NCBI GenBank assembly: GCA_002110485.1
Contig: MOWL01000046.1
Coordinates: 372,001-436,000, forward strand
DNA length: 64,000 bases
Direction: 5' to 3'
Origin: Emergomyces orientalis
Taxonomy: Eukaryota > Ascomycota > Eurotiomycetes > Onygenales > Ajellomycetaceae
The position numbers were made by a program, and so were the translations under genes. This document shows positions 43,610 through 55,622 of this stretch, one piece after another (the stretch's first letter is position 1; each line of letters begins with the position of its first letter). Below the pieces are notes generated by a model. The model was not told the DNA's origin. It ran no database searches and worked only from the letters and a program-made list of their open reading frames with translations.

Positions 43610-46190
43610 TGGAGATAGATAATTAGTAGGAAAGAATGAGTCAACCAAGCAACCAGTATTCTTTCAATGCAAATCATTAAGGATAAATGATACGCCACGG
43701 GGGATATTATAGTGCAGCAGACACTTGAATTGGTTCTGCAGCCCTTCCTAACAGTTGCCGGCTCCGGTTATATAGGACGTCGTTGGCAACGTCTTGTCAG
43801 CCCTCACTTCTCCCCTGCAATACGCGACCTATTGCCCCCTTTCGCGGATTGAATTCGTCAACCCCGATATACCATCTCCATGCATGCAAGGAACCGCAAA
43901 CCTTTGGTGAGAGCAGATTCCGTTCAACCAACCGCGGAAGGCACAAGGGCTTGGGATGTAACAAAGAAATAAAAATATGTAAATATAACTCCCTGAAAAA
44001 CCGTGACGAAGGAAAGGAGATTATGCGGGCTATGGATATAGAAAGGAAAAATGGGGGGGAAATGAAATATCACAACCACAAATACACAAGCACTCAGCCT
44101 AATAAATGGTCTTCGAGCGTGGTGATCATTCACAGAGGGAAACAGCACACTCGACGCAAAAAGCAGTCAGGAGCACAATCCAGTCACGTAATCAGGCGCT
44201 CTACAGAGCAAGAGGGACCATGCAGCAGATGTCGGGGATGATGCTGGTGAACCGAGTGGCCCAACAGCCCGCGTAGAGAGTGGCCAACTTGGACTTGGGC
44301 TAGGGTTTGAGCTTTGGCGGGTGCAATTGGCACCAGTAACTAGTATCTGGAGTCGAGGTCGAGGAAGAAGAGGCCTGCGATTGAAGGCGACGAATCTTGA
44401 GTCCAGAGCTTCCATTCCCAGGCGGCCGGCGATAACAATCTCCACCGCGCAAGAGTTGGATAGTTAAGAGAAAAGAGCGATATAGGAATACGAAGACAAA
44501 GGTTCGGCTGAGCGAAAGGCGCAGATGAGTTTGAAAACACAGTGTTCGATGTTTTTATTGATGCGATTTGCTTTTTTCAGCTTCTCTTTTCTGGGGGATT
44601 TTTGCTTTTTTCTTTTCTTTTCTCACTTCACCGTCCTTTGCTAAATTTGTGTGATGGAAGTTTTTATTATTGGGGATTAAAATATCTCGTTCCCCCCTTC
44701 ACAATGCGCAAGCCAATGCGACAACTGCAATGTTGATAAGTGGCCGCGAGCAACTCTTTGTCTCTCACCAAAAAAATAAAAATAATCCGTAAAGACAATA
44801 GATAGGTCGCACGGACACTTCTTCTGCTTTCAGAACGGCTGGGCGATGTTGATTCGCGTGTATATAGGTGTTCCCAGAGCGTGTATTGCAGTGGTGTTCT
44901 GGCGGCTGTGGGTACCAGAGGTGGGCTATGGTTGGGAACTGGTAACAAGCAACGGGCGCCAGAGAAGAAGAATATTAGATTGCCTGGTGGCCCGTGGCTC
45001 TATATATATAGACTGGCAACTGAATGGCGGAGATATATGCGTGTGAGATTTGAGTTTTGGTTACTTCCGGCCCTGAACCTCGTGTTCACAGAATATGTTA
45101 CCTAAAAAGCGAAAATAGGGGAACTTCTTGGCCTGCTCTGTATTAGTATATTGGCTTGGGCAAAGTTGAGCCCCATCGAAATAAATATAAAAAAAAGGGA
45201 GCCGGTTCAAAAAGTAATAAAATTATTAATAAGTCGCAGCGAAGGGAATGGTTGTACTTGAATATATCCTGGGAACATTCCTGTGGTGGCGATATATATA
45301 ATAAACCCCATTTTTAAGTACATGCACTATTAGTTATAGTTTTCTACTGTCAAATCGGAATAATATGTGTTTCAATTTCTTTTTTCGCCCACTTCCGCGG
45401 TTCCATGATTAATTCGACTTTTTTTTTTAATGTTGCCAACGTTTCAGTTAACTAACAAAACTAATCAAATAAGCTGGCTACAAACTTTCGCGATCCACAG
45501 CTCGCGGCCATAGCCACCTTCATATTTAAACACACGCGACTCACCCAACCAGCAACAATCTCATCATGTACGGAGTCCGCAAGGAACACTACAGTTTGCG
45601 AGGGAAGCGGCTTAACCACACGTCTGGGGCAGACTCAATATTTGGCAGGGAATGGATTTTGCGAGAAAAATCCACACGGCCAGACCAGATCAGGTGGTGA
45701 AAGCGAAGCCTGGCTGAACGCCCAAAAAGCTCGTGTTCAGCTCGCCCCGAAAGGAAAGAAAAACAATTAAAATAAAATAAAAGCGTAAATAAACCTAGCG
45801 TGAGGGGCAGCTCACGATCTGCGGGAAGCTTGGGCTTTTTCTTCCATCCCAACCAAGCCAGACCAAGCCATAGCATTGCGCCTAATGCAGGATCCTACCT
45901 GAATATATTACCAAATATATTAGACGGATTTCGCAAAGTACCTCACTTGAATGAAAAGGGGATTGGAAAGTTCTGCTTTCTGGCTAGTTGTCAAGTACAG
46001 TGAGGATTTATAATCGTTACTAGTACATATTTTAAAATACACAATGCGAAGGCCTGGTATGAAGTATTTTTGAGTATCTTTATTTAAAAAACAAATCCAA
46101 GTATATGTTAATGTTAAATCTTGAAGAAACCTGGGGGTTTGAACTAAATATAGTCGCTATTTGAGCTTATTCTTCATGTTGAGGTCCACT
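43610..46190. other. ipk1 upstream spacer
   Basis: 2.6 kb with the ipk1 promoter and AT-rich DNA. The longest frame, 43783-44241 plus, has no ATG start that fits and no domain. Short minus-strand frames near 44167-44540 lack support. Poly(A) and poly(T) stretches are common toward 45180-45430. No gene supported. Confidence 0.5.
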
Positions 46191-47006
46191 CTAGCTCACA
46201 TGAACTTGGAAAGATCTGATACAAACGCCAGAGACACCATCAAATTCTAAGAAATGGGGTTTATTACTGCCTCTGACTGGAATAGAGACTTTTTTCATGC
46301 GAGGTACGGTTGTAAATCCGTCTATTAATCTTGTTTTAGCTGGCTTCTCGCGTAACATGAGGCTCCTGGTCTGGCGCGGGATTGTGGTCCCGTCTTGCTT
46401 GCTGGTCGCTGTGAAAAAAAAAAAAATTTCCCCAATGGAGTAACTAAAATCATGCGGGGTGCTTTGAAAATCAAAAGGCATATCTTCCTGATGGATAACC
46501 GGCCTTCGGAGCATGTTTCCAGGCCATGATTGGACAGCCTCAGTGCAATTTATTTCACCCTCAATGTTAGTAGTATTTCTGAACCCGTGCGGCATTGGTA
46601 GGCTCGCCCAAGGCATTGAGCATTCCGCAGAGAGAATTTTAATGGCATCAGCAGCAAATCTATGGTTATCATAATGAATGCCAAAGTATGTTGCATAGCT
46701 CATTCTAGGCTCACTTGTTCGGCTTCTCCCTTGAGTCCTGGATTCAGGGGGCGAGGGGAAGAGCCAAAACAGAAATCCACCAGAAGTAGTAGGCTCATTA
46801 GTGATGTAACTACCAGATTGCCAAGGATTCCCTACTGGGGGCTTCCAAGTCCCCTTCAGATAACTGTCACGAGGGATGCGAATGTGGGAGACTCTCGATG
46901 GGAAATCGGACTGCTTCGTGGGATGAAACGTTAAATCCCAGGATCCAAACGCACTATCAAGCCATTTACCAGAAGGTAGAGTTACTGGTAAGCTTGTCTC
47001 TATCAC
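46191..47006 (-). pseudogene. Serine-carboxypeptidase-like (S10) relic
   Basis: A 271-codon frame begins at a GTG right after an in-frame stop and has no upstream ATG, so it lacks a proper start. YITNEPTTSGGFLFWLFPS resembles the region of S10 serine carboxypeptidases that reads G-x-L-P ... LFFWFFPS just before the WLNGGPGCSS block. Here that block is replaced by unrelated sequence, and no GESYAG catalytic site is present, only MSYATYFG. A run of A bases gives a FFFF stretch near the end. It therefore looks like a decayed or rearranged peptidase gene. The family call is weak; the alternative is an unknown gene whose first exon I failed to find. Confidence 0.3.
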
Positions 47007-47352
47007 TCAGAAATTGAACAATGATGGCAAGACGGCATGGCCCGTATATCAAGTAACTATCAAAAATACTGTATATGTGCTGCAGATGTAGGCCAGGCTG
47101 TGGTTGCTGCCGCCGCCAAGAGCCAAAGTTGACTGTGAGGGCATGCTGAGGTAATAACTTAACTATCGTTGATCTCAAACTTTCTCATTTTCCAATATCT
47201 CGAAGTCGACGTTATATGTACAGTGCATGCGATTTTTTTCAACAGGCCACGAAAGGTTCACCACAGAGGAAATTCCCTAATTTCCATCCAATTAGAGGCT
47301 GTTCTCAGAAACTTGGTCCCCCGCCCGCAAATCCCGGCCTGAACAATCAGCC
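47007..47352. promoter_or_regulatory. Promoter side of the ecm15-like gene
   Basis: 346 bp upstream of the Ecm15-like start. It contains ordinary sequence with no clear TATA box. Part may belong to a lost first exon of the neighbouring relic. Confidence 0.35.
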
Positions 47353-48221
47353 ATGGAAAGCATATCCAGTACAATCGCCACACCATCCCATTGTACGGCG
47401 GATTTCTGTTTGATACCGGTATGTTATGGCCCGAGTTGGCATGAGTGATTGAATTTCGCAGAATAGCTCAATCGCTTCCGATTGTTCTTTATATGCATAT
47501 ATCTATGCAATGCCAACCGCACCTTTTTTTCTTTCTGGGTCCTTATGTTTCAATTACCCCTCAATGGTCTCGAATCTGTGAGAGCCCAATCAATTGAGGA
47601 GAAATGAAATGATATGAATCCCTTGGGCCCTCCCTTTTCTGTCTATAGTCTGCCACATCTGTTTATAAAGCTGATTTCTTGAACAGATAGGTACATCCTC
47701 ACCTTCAGTATCGGAGCAGATTGCTGATATCCAACGCCTGGTTGAAAAATCCGGCGTGAAATATGTCATGCATTCGGCGGGAACAACTCTTGGTACGTCC
47801 AATTAATGTGTCTCTTTGTACTACTATTCCTCCTACCCCTTGATTGGCAACCAGGATGACATGTACACTCAAGATCGCCGTTACATCTCCTCTTGGTAAT
47901 CTGTTCATCTGGAGATAATAACAAAAGCTAACAATTAACAGAAGGGTCATGGGACGCCGTTTTCGCTGTCATTGGGCAGGCACATACAATGCTCCATAAA
48001 CAGGGCATTGTCCGTATCCAAACGGATGTAAGGGTTGGGTCAAGGTGAGGACTTTACTTCTTCTGACATATATATATTCATTCCCTTCGAATTTCATAAA
48101 GGTGACATCGACAGTCAAACTTATAGCTAACTGGTGAAACTTCGACAACAGAACTGACAAACTCCAAAGTATGGAAGACAAAGTATCTGCCGTTGAGAAG
48201 CTGCTGGGGAAATCGTCCTAG
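47353..48221 (+). CDS. ecm15: Ecm15/UPF0045 thiamine-binding-fold protein
   Basis: Four exons (47353-47418, 47687-47792, 47942-48044, 48152-48221) give 114 residues. CTADFCLIPIGTSSPSVSEQ opens the fold and spans intron 1. YVMHSAGTTLEGSWDAVFAV follows, then HKQGIVRIQTDVRVGSRTDK. These are the conserved blocks of the UPF0045/MTH1187 family, to which yeast Ecm15 belongs. Family members are small ferredoxin-like tetramers, some of which bind thiamine-type ligands; the cellular role in fungi is unsettled. The introns are as long as the exons, so the gene is easy to miss. Length and start agree with the yeast protein. Confidence 0.9.
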
Positions 48222-48797
48222 TTTTAAGCTTTCTCCAACAAATATTTGGCGCTCTCTTTTGCTCCTCTGGGAAATGTTACGTTGTCATTAGGCTTTCATA
48301 ATTGAGATCGTTTGTTTTCCGGCTTCATTGCCAAACTTATCAACCTATACTCGGTTGCAATGGCCAGCTCTTTAAAATATTGTCATGACCAAAACGATCA
48401 TGTGGGTTGAGAATTACCAAAGTGTGAATGTGGTATGGGAAAACGGGACAGAAAAAAATATCGGCTATAGCATCGTACTTATGTTTGATTAATGTAAAAT
48501 ATATGTGCATAAGCCATATTGATAATATATACCAGCCAGGGTACAAAGCCACAAAAGGTGTAAATTATTAGTATAACTAACAGAGATGGATATGGGCGGA
48601 AAGAAGGATATGTTAAATTAAAGCAAATAGCAATATCAGACGGTTATTATTGAAATTTATATCCTTACCAGCCGCGACCAAAGGAAGGACGCTCGCTGCT
48701 ATGCATCGTTATCAAATGGATATCTTCCACGGCAAAAGAAAATCTTAAAACGAAAGAAAGCAAAGAGAAGAAAAGGTATGCCATCCTAGCCAATTAC
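48222..48797. other. Convergent spacer
   Basis: 576 bp of AT-rich DNA between the stops of the Ecm15-like gene and the membrane-protein gene. No feature recognised. Confidence 0.5.
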
Positions 48798-51215
48798 CTA
48801 GCTAGCTAGATACTCTCTGTTATTTCTCAATCTCGCCTCCGCTCCCAACTCTGCCCGACCAACATCTTCGTCTGGTTTCGCATCCCCAACCCATCCAGGC
48901 TTCCGATCCAAGGCATCCATTTCCAAAGAATTTGCTAAAAGAGCTGGCAATGGACCCGTACTATCATCCATGCTCAGCTCAGCGCCCAACCGCAGCATGA
49001 CGAACGCATCAAGAGTAGCGGTAAACGTAGGCACTGAGTAAGCATATCCTGCTACTGCAATGAGACCCAGCAGGAATGTTCCTAGCAAACTGGAAATGAC
49101 GATAATAGCCACCGTACTGATCACGGGCATGGTTGCGTCATTGCCCATTTCGAACCCGACGTAAAAACTTCTATCGCCTTCATTACCATCGAGCAGCCAG
49201 TGCTTATGGGCCAGGTAAACGGCAGCAGTGAGTGTACGTGCCATTTGGAATGTCTCGGGTTGATCGTAATTATTTAAGCTGGAGTCATTTGCCCAAAAGA
49301 GGCCCAGCCAGTTTGAGACTTGCCATAATACCTCCGTGTCCTCGGGACGTCCGACGCACTCCAAACCAGCTTGTCGCAAGTCGAAATTACTACGATGTAC
49401 ACGACGTTCTGTCATAAGGCTGGCAAGGGGAGCTAAGTCTCTGCACGGGTCTTGGTAAGAGTTCTGTGGGCTTGCGGAATATGCCAGAGGGGATCGTGAG
49501 CGGGCAGCGATGAAGGAGCTGTTACCAAAGAGGGCTTCGGCGACAGTGTGGAGGGGACCTAGATTCGAACTGTAGTCAAAATCTTCGGAATTTGCGTATT
49601 CCATATGGGCTTTGAATTCGGCTAATTTTCCGCTACGGTTGCTGGTATGGGTAAAGTCGGTATTCCAGCGTTTTGATTTTTTCTGCGCACTCCACCTATT
49701 ACGGTCGTTACTAATGATTCTGTTAACGGATTTCATATATCGACTGGGAATTTAGGAGTGGATGGATAAATTGAATGCTTCGATAACTTACGTGACTATT
49801 GACGAGACACTGCCCTGATTAAGGCAATGCTCGTCGCAAAACTCGTCGGGATCTCGTGGCAAAAGGTCACCGGGAGTGTTATTATTAAGATAATTCGGCA
49901 ATTCGAAATACCCTGATGTGCTATCGGCTTGGACCTTGAAAACAGTTGGCCCTGCAGAAAAACCACTAAAGATATAGGGGCCATGCTCGCCATTAACGAA
50001 AATTTTGAGATAGAACACTTCTGATATGGTCTGTGGAGTTCGGAATTTGTTTTTCCACGGCGAATTTGTTTGGTTTGATGGCATGCATGCCTGGACGCTG
50101 TAATGGGGAGTGCCATCTGTGATCCCGGAATACTCCGCATAGAATGAACCGGGGAGATTCGCACAATCCGCAGGGAAGTCGTCTATGGTGACAGTGGTAT
50201 ATGAAACTGTTGAATTGAGTCGGGGAGCGAATTGTCGTAGGAGACCGGTGTTGAAGCTTGTCAAAGCTGGAGATATGAACGATTTCCCCGGTTCTAGGTC
50301 AGCCAAATTTTTGCTACCACCCGTACCAGAATATTTCCGTTTAGATTCGCAACGAAAAGTAGGGCTCATGTCATTCCGGTCGCAGTCTGAGGTGTTGATC
50401 CAGACGTGGGGATCAACATCGTCGAGAATCACGGATGTGATCGCATACCGCAATTTTTGTACCAAAACATTACCTCGAACGGGCCCATATTCTTCGAAGA
50501 AGTCTGAAAAGTCATTCATCGAAAGTGAATATCGATAATCCCCGTGATGCTTAACAATTGCCTCACCAATGAAGATCTGCTGGAGCGGAAAGATAACAAA
50601 ACCTTTCGAAGATAAGTATGGTATTGATTAGAATATAAGGTATTTGAGTCGGAAACACGAACCGATTATGTGAAACCAGAATGCCAACCAGAAGAAAAGG
50701 CTCTGCCTTTTCGGCAGTGTTGACCGAGACCACTTTTGCGGGCTTGTCCACGGACGGTCTGCAAGAAACATCGTTTGCCGGAAGGTCAAGCCGCTGCGCT
50801 TTGCTTGGATATACGGGACTACAGCTCTCGCGCATACTGCCGTGGCGACGGGAAGGGCGAAAACCCCTGCAGCTCCGCTTAAGAACTTGGCAGCTTTATA
50901 CAGTTGCGTGCCTCTAATTCCCAGTTTAATATTAACCTGTCGACGGGACAACAGGCAAAGAACGACCCAAGAATACACCGAGATTACAACGTAGAAGGCA
51001 GCGAGGTAAAGAACGGTTGGCCGGCGACGAAGTTTTTTGTTCGTAGGTGTTTGTTCATTGTGGTCGGGCCCGATTGTGGCTCCGTCTAGAGAGGTTTTGC
51101 TGCTCGATGCATCATCAGGGGTAGTGTGTGAACGTTCTCCATCATACTCGCGGGCGACCCGGTGCTGATCAAGATGTTCAAGCACGATAGAGTTGTAGGA
51201 GTGTTGCGCATCCAT
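48798..51215 (-). CDS. Large fungal multi-pass membrane protein, function unknown
   Basis: Three exons on the minus strand (51215-50663, 50602-49792, 49743-48798) give 769 residues. Hydrophobic helices lie near 67-90 (LYLAAFYVVISVYSWVVLCLL), 105-128 and 175-197 (FFWLAFWFHIIG joined across the intron to FVIFPLQQIF). One near the C-terminus (about 662-689) has the core IIVISSLLGTFLLGLIAV. Between them is a region of about 450 residues with paired Cys and several N-x-S/T sites, consistent with a large loop outside the cell or in the ER lumen. The tail is acidic and short. The three-helix start, big loop and last helix resemble a family common in filamentous fungi. I know no function for it. The intron at 50603-50662 restores the third helix, which supports the model. 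Confidence 0.8.
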
Positions 51216-53788
51216 CGAAGTAGTTTGTCATCTATTAATAACGGCAGCTTTTTAGGATTGAAAATTCCCCCACGCGGTGTGGGAACACGCATTTGGTCGA
51301 ATATTTGGAAACTGAGGTATTGCAACGAGTTGGATGCGGCTCTTGTATATATTGCCCTCCATGATAATTTCATCTACCTGGGCGGTAGCCGAGCTAGACA
51401 TGGCGTGGGCTTCGAGCCAGTCAGAAGAACGCCTTGGAACACATCCATGGACATACGCGCAGAAAGCGATGGAAGTGATGCTACACACCAAATCTAGCAA
51501 GGTATCAATGAAGTTTTGAGTACTTGTTCCTCGACAACAGCTTAGTGGCGCTGATAAAAATTAGTTAGTTACAAGCATCATCGGCCAAGGAATTTATCCC
51601 CATGAAGAAATTTATGCCGACGACAAGACCCTTTTCTCTCGATTCAGTCCCACCCGCATCTTGGGTAATTTTTGTATTATTCAGGCGTGACATAGTAATC
51701 TTGTATAAAAGCCAATGTTGTGGAACTCCCCTGTCAAATATGTACTGCTCTATCATTTGGTCTCAATCGTGCCCTATCCTCTGTCGAATTCTTAGGTCAG
51801 CCAGGCAGGCGCAGGCAGGCGATCGATATGTCACTTGATCTTCATAAATAGACAATCATATAGGGGGGGAGCGGGTAACTTACACTTCTGCATATTCGTT
51901 AAAATTCTAACTCTTTTACGTATCAATTCAAATCTGACTCTTCCTGGTGGTATCAGTATTAAATTCCTTCGGTGGGGGGCTTACTCCCTTTGAGCTTACG
52001 ACCCCACTGGTCCAGATTACTCCATAGATTTGCCAATGAAACCCAATAGGGCTCGCCGGCGGACAAGCTGGGCCGAAGAGCCTCGCGATATCCCGCTGCC
52101 AGATGTAGCAGACGTGATCGTGGAAGTTTTGCTATAACTTTGGGATAAGAAAGCTAGACTCGATACAAGGTTCCGCTCTTTCCCATGTCCCTTGAGGCGC
52201 AATAAAAATCGTTCCTCCAGGGAGTCTATACATCTGCTTCTGTGTTTTCCTGGTAGGGGTAGGGTAGACTTGAGAACAGTTTCTGGGCGACCTGTTTGTA
52301 GGTGCTGACTATTCCCCTCTGGTTGGACACTATTTCTGCTCTTTTCATCTAAAGTTGGTGACGGGGTTGTCTGATCATTTTCCGTTTATCTGACCTACCC
52401 GCTTCGAGACCAACGTATATAACAAGCGGACAATTTCCCCGACTTCGAGGCTGAGGCTCTGATGCCATTTGTTTGATGCCACGATAGAAAGACCCGGGGG
52501 GGTTGTCAGATCTGACATGAGCGCCAAGCGTCAGGCTGCACTATCATTTCCTACCTGTATGGCGGGAATGGCGGCAAGGCAGGTAGTGAAAATCACAATC
52601 AAAATTCCACCCTTCAAGGCGAGGCCGAAGTCATAGCAACGCAGTTCCAAATAGATATTGGCCAAGACCTGGGGTGGGTTGCCCGAATGACGGCTGTATT
52701 TTTCCATTGAAGCACTCGCTGGTCCTGAGAATAGGACCCTGAAGCCCTTGTTTTGCAGAGGATGGCGGTTAATCCATGTCAACTCCAGAAATTGTGTGCT
52801 AGAAGGCAATCTTGAATTTGAGAGCAAGGCAGATTTCGAAACTAAGAAGTCTCCTAGTTTCAACGCTATCTTCCCGAGGACAACCGGCTTGACAATTTAT
52901 TGATCAGATAGACCGACCAGTCAGATATCAAGCCGACCCGGATTGGCTGGAGAACAATTGAACGAAGAAACAATATTAATTGAATTGGACAAATATGTCA
53001 TCGTTGTAGTGAAGCTCCGAAGAACTGTAGAGCTTTCGTGGAGCAGAGAAAATTTAGACACAAGACAAACCGTAATGGATGTGTGGGAGAAATTGCGAAA
53101 ACTGGCGGTGGAGAGATTGGGCCGGTCCAAACTTGTTGCTTGAAGAACTAACTAACTGGTCTAAAGGCTCGGCGGCATTGTATATTGATGTATCCTTGTA
53201 CCATAAAGAATGTCTAGCTGGTCGTTGATTGTTGGTTGGTTGTAGTTTTTTGGGCTGGCCAGGAGTCCACATAATGGTGACATTAACAGTATTAGGAAAA
53301 TGAATGGTAAGTAGAATCCATGGAGGAGCTCAGCATATATTTCTTTTCTTTTGAAACATGCATCATCAACGAAAGATCGTAAATAAGCTTAAGGTTGTGG
53401 TTGTGGACTCAAGGGCGATCCCCGTTGATCAGGCGTGAAAAATGAACAGCCTGCATCCGCAGGCCATCTATGTTTCCCAAAAAGACCCCAGAGTTAGGTT
53501 TCCCAGGATGCTACAGATACTATGGGTTATCTATTTTCTATTGGATCCTACCTTTTAGAAAGGGTATTTACAAGTTATATTTTACCCTTCTGCTTCAACG
53601 GAACAGTGATTGGTAGTGGAAATAATGAAATATGATAGCACGCTAAATGGATTTCTACAAACGCACCGCTCTGTTCAGCTGATGCTAAACTCTGAATAAA
53701 TTGATAGGATATTACACAAAGGAAAGGACCGTCCCCAATGCCATCAAACTCAAATACCCCAGATTGAAACCATAGCACTAACTACCTA
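51216..53788. other. Spacer with weak open frames
   Basis: 2.6 kb upstream of the membrane-protein gene. A minus-strand frame at 52531-52863 carries a hydrophobic helix (GGILIVIFTTCLAAIPAI) but no domain and no clear exon partners. A GCAGGCAGGC repeat occurs near 51797-51820. No gene supported. Confidence 0.5.
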
Positions 53789-54903
53789 TCAGCCATTCCA
53801 CCCGGGAAGAGGCTTCCTGCCTACGGGATCGGTGACCCCATTGAGGTCATCAACAGTAGCAAGCGCAGGCCCCTGGTCGAAGAAATAGACAAGAATAAAT
53901 GCAGGTCGACGAACCTGATATTCCTGCCGACAGTTTTTGGCAAACGGACCGAAGCGCACCGTCGCCATCACTGGGGCTATTTGTAGTTTTCACTCTGTCG
54001 ACGTTCGGCGAAATGGTTCCCAGCCCGCCCTCAGTGCCCAGAAAATGGGTTAAAAACGGTAAACGGCCTGAATAAAGGGGCCTCATCAGTGTTGTTTTGC
54101 ACTTGAGAAGGGCGGTGCGGTTTGCATGAGAATTCGGCCGGGGAGACGATTTCGAAGGCGGTTTCGAAGACAAAGTGGAACTCGTCCATGCTGTAAGGCG
54201 AAGGATGCGGCGGTGACCAAGTGGTGGGTTTCTGCAGCGACTAGGGATTGTAGTATGGGCCAGGTCATTGGTGGCATGCTGGAGGATGGGGGAGTATACG
54301 CTTAGGAGGTAATATCGGCGGCCCCGAATTCGGCCATCGAGAGCTTCTGGCAGCGCATTATCGGAATCAACGATGAGAATTGTTACCACTATAGAACATG
54401 TAAAAATTAGTTTTGAACCCTCGAAACGAAACTTGGGGGGTCTTGTTTTCCTATCTCATCATCATTTGGATTCTTATCTAGCCATTCCTTGGTATCAGAC
54501 AGCCAGTCTCGCAGCCGCCCCTCATCCATCAGTGAGCAGGAACTATGGCAGAGATGCAATTCATTGCTGTGCACTGACAAGACGCACCCCAGCATCTAAT
54601 TGAGCAGTTGTATCATAAAATCTAAGCACAACATGCAGCCATCAGTCACGCTACTTGATACTAAACAAAGGTAGGGGCAAGTGAAAATATGTATCCACTG
54701 GTTCCCTGATGATGAAAAGCCCGTGGACGCATCTCGTAGAAAGGAGCTGTTATGAGCTCCAAGATGCGTAATCTCGCCATATGACATTGAGCAGAGGAGA
54801 GGAGAATTGTTGCAGGTCTCCGCATTCACTGTCGCGGAATTGAGGTCGGCGCTACATCGTGGACGACGAGAAGGAGGACAAGCAGCAAATGTAGTCCGAG
54901 CAT
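53789..54903 (-). pseudogene. Decayed secreted PLC-like phosphodiesterase
   Basis: Translated pieces in all three minus-strand frames line up in order with the fungal secreted PLC-like phosphodiesterase family (PI-PLC X-like TIM barrel). A signal peptide (from the ATG at 54903) comes first, then the catalytic-His segment [13 protein letters not shown]. An intact 77-bp intron (54698-54622) is followed by [22 protein letters not shown], a VVTILIVDSDNA block, a DEFHFVFE segment, and finally RRPAFILVYFFDQGPA with LNGV. The pieces need at least five frame changes. There is an in-frame TAA at 54304-54302 and the second intron appears to lack its GT donor. A full protein cannot be made, so the gene is dead. 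The clear family order makes the identification firm. Confidence 0.8.
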
Positions 54904-55622
54904 TATTAAAGGAGCCTACCATGCATAAAAATAGTGGACGCGAAAATAAATGGAACAAAAAATGTATAATATCAATAAAGGGCATATATTAAGTTCTCCC
55001 TTGGTGGTTTGAGTGCACGGTATGAGGGAAACTTTGCCTATCTATTTGATAAGGGTATATAATATTTACCTTTAAGCAATGGAAGCATATGTTTGAAAAA
55101 TATAGATGTGAAAGAAACAGCTCCTATAGATTTAGAAACCTGACAAGAAAAAACATTCTTAACGCTGCGTTTCATGATCCACATCGTCATTGGGCTCTCT
55201 GCCGCTTTAGAAGATGATCATTTCGAAGAATTGAAACTGCTTTGTTTCCAAGCCCCATCGTGATGCGCGTTCATCTTTCTCGTTGGCTGCAAAAACCTGG
55301 TTGCTGGTTGCTTTAGATGTTTGAGGTCGACGGGTTCATGTGGATTGCGGTGAAGAGGTTGTCAATCCACCTGTTCCAGTTTTGCGTTTATCAACGCAAC
55401 CAAAATATAGGAAAACAAAAATGTGGAAATGGAAATTTAAGAAAAAATTCAAAATACGTATCTCCGACGAAAATAAATAACTAAATAAAAATGGACGAAG
55501 ACATGTGCTACAGCGGCATTTGCCCCTGGACGGGCAGGTCTGGTAATATAAATAGCATTAATATATTCATCAGGTAATCTATACGACACCAAATATCTCG
55601 ACAAAGTATATGTAACAATAGC
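54904..55622. other. Spacer
   Basis: 719 bp of AT-rich sequence between the dead PLC-like gene and the 3' end of the PPR gene. No feature recognised. Confidence 0.5.

Noticed and set aside
43783..44241. 152-codon plus-strand frame upstream of ipk1
   Set aside because: Starts at a non-ATG codon, low-complexity Lys/His-rich composition, no domain.
52531..52863. 110-codon minus-strand frame with one hydrophobic helix
   Set aside because: No recognisable family and no supported exons before or after it; kept only as a note.
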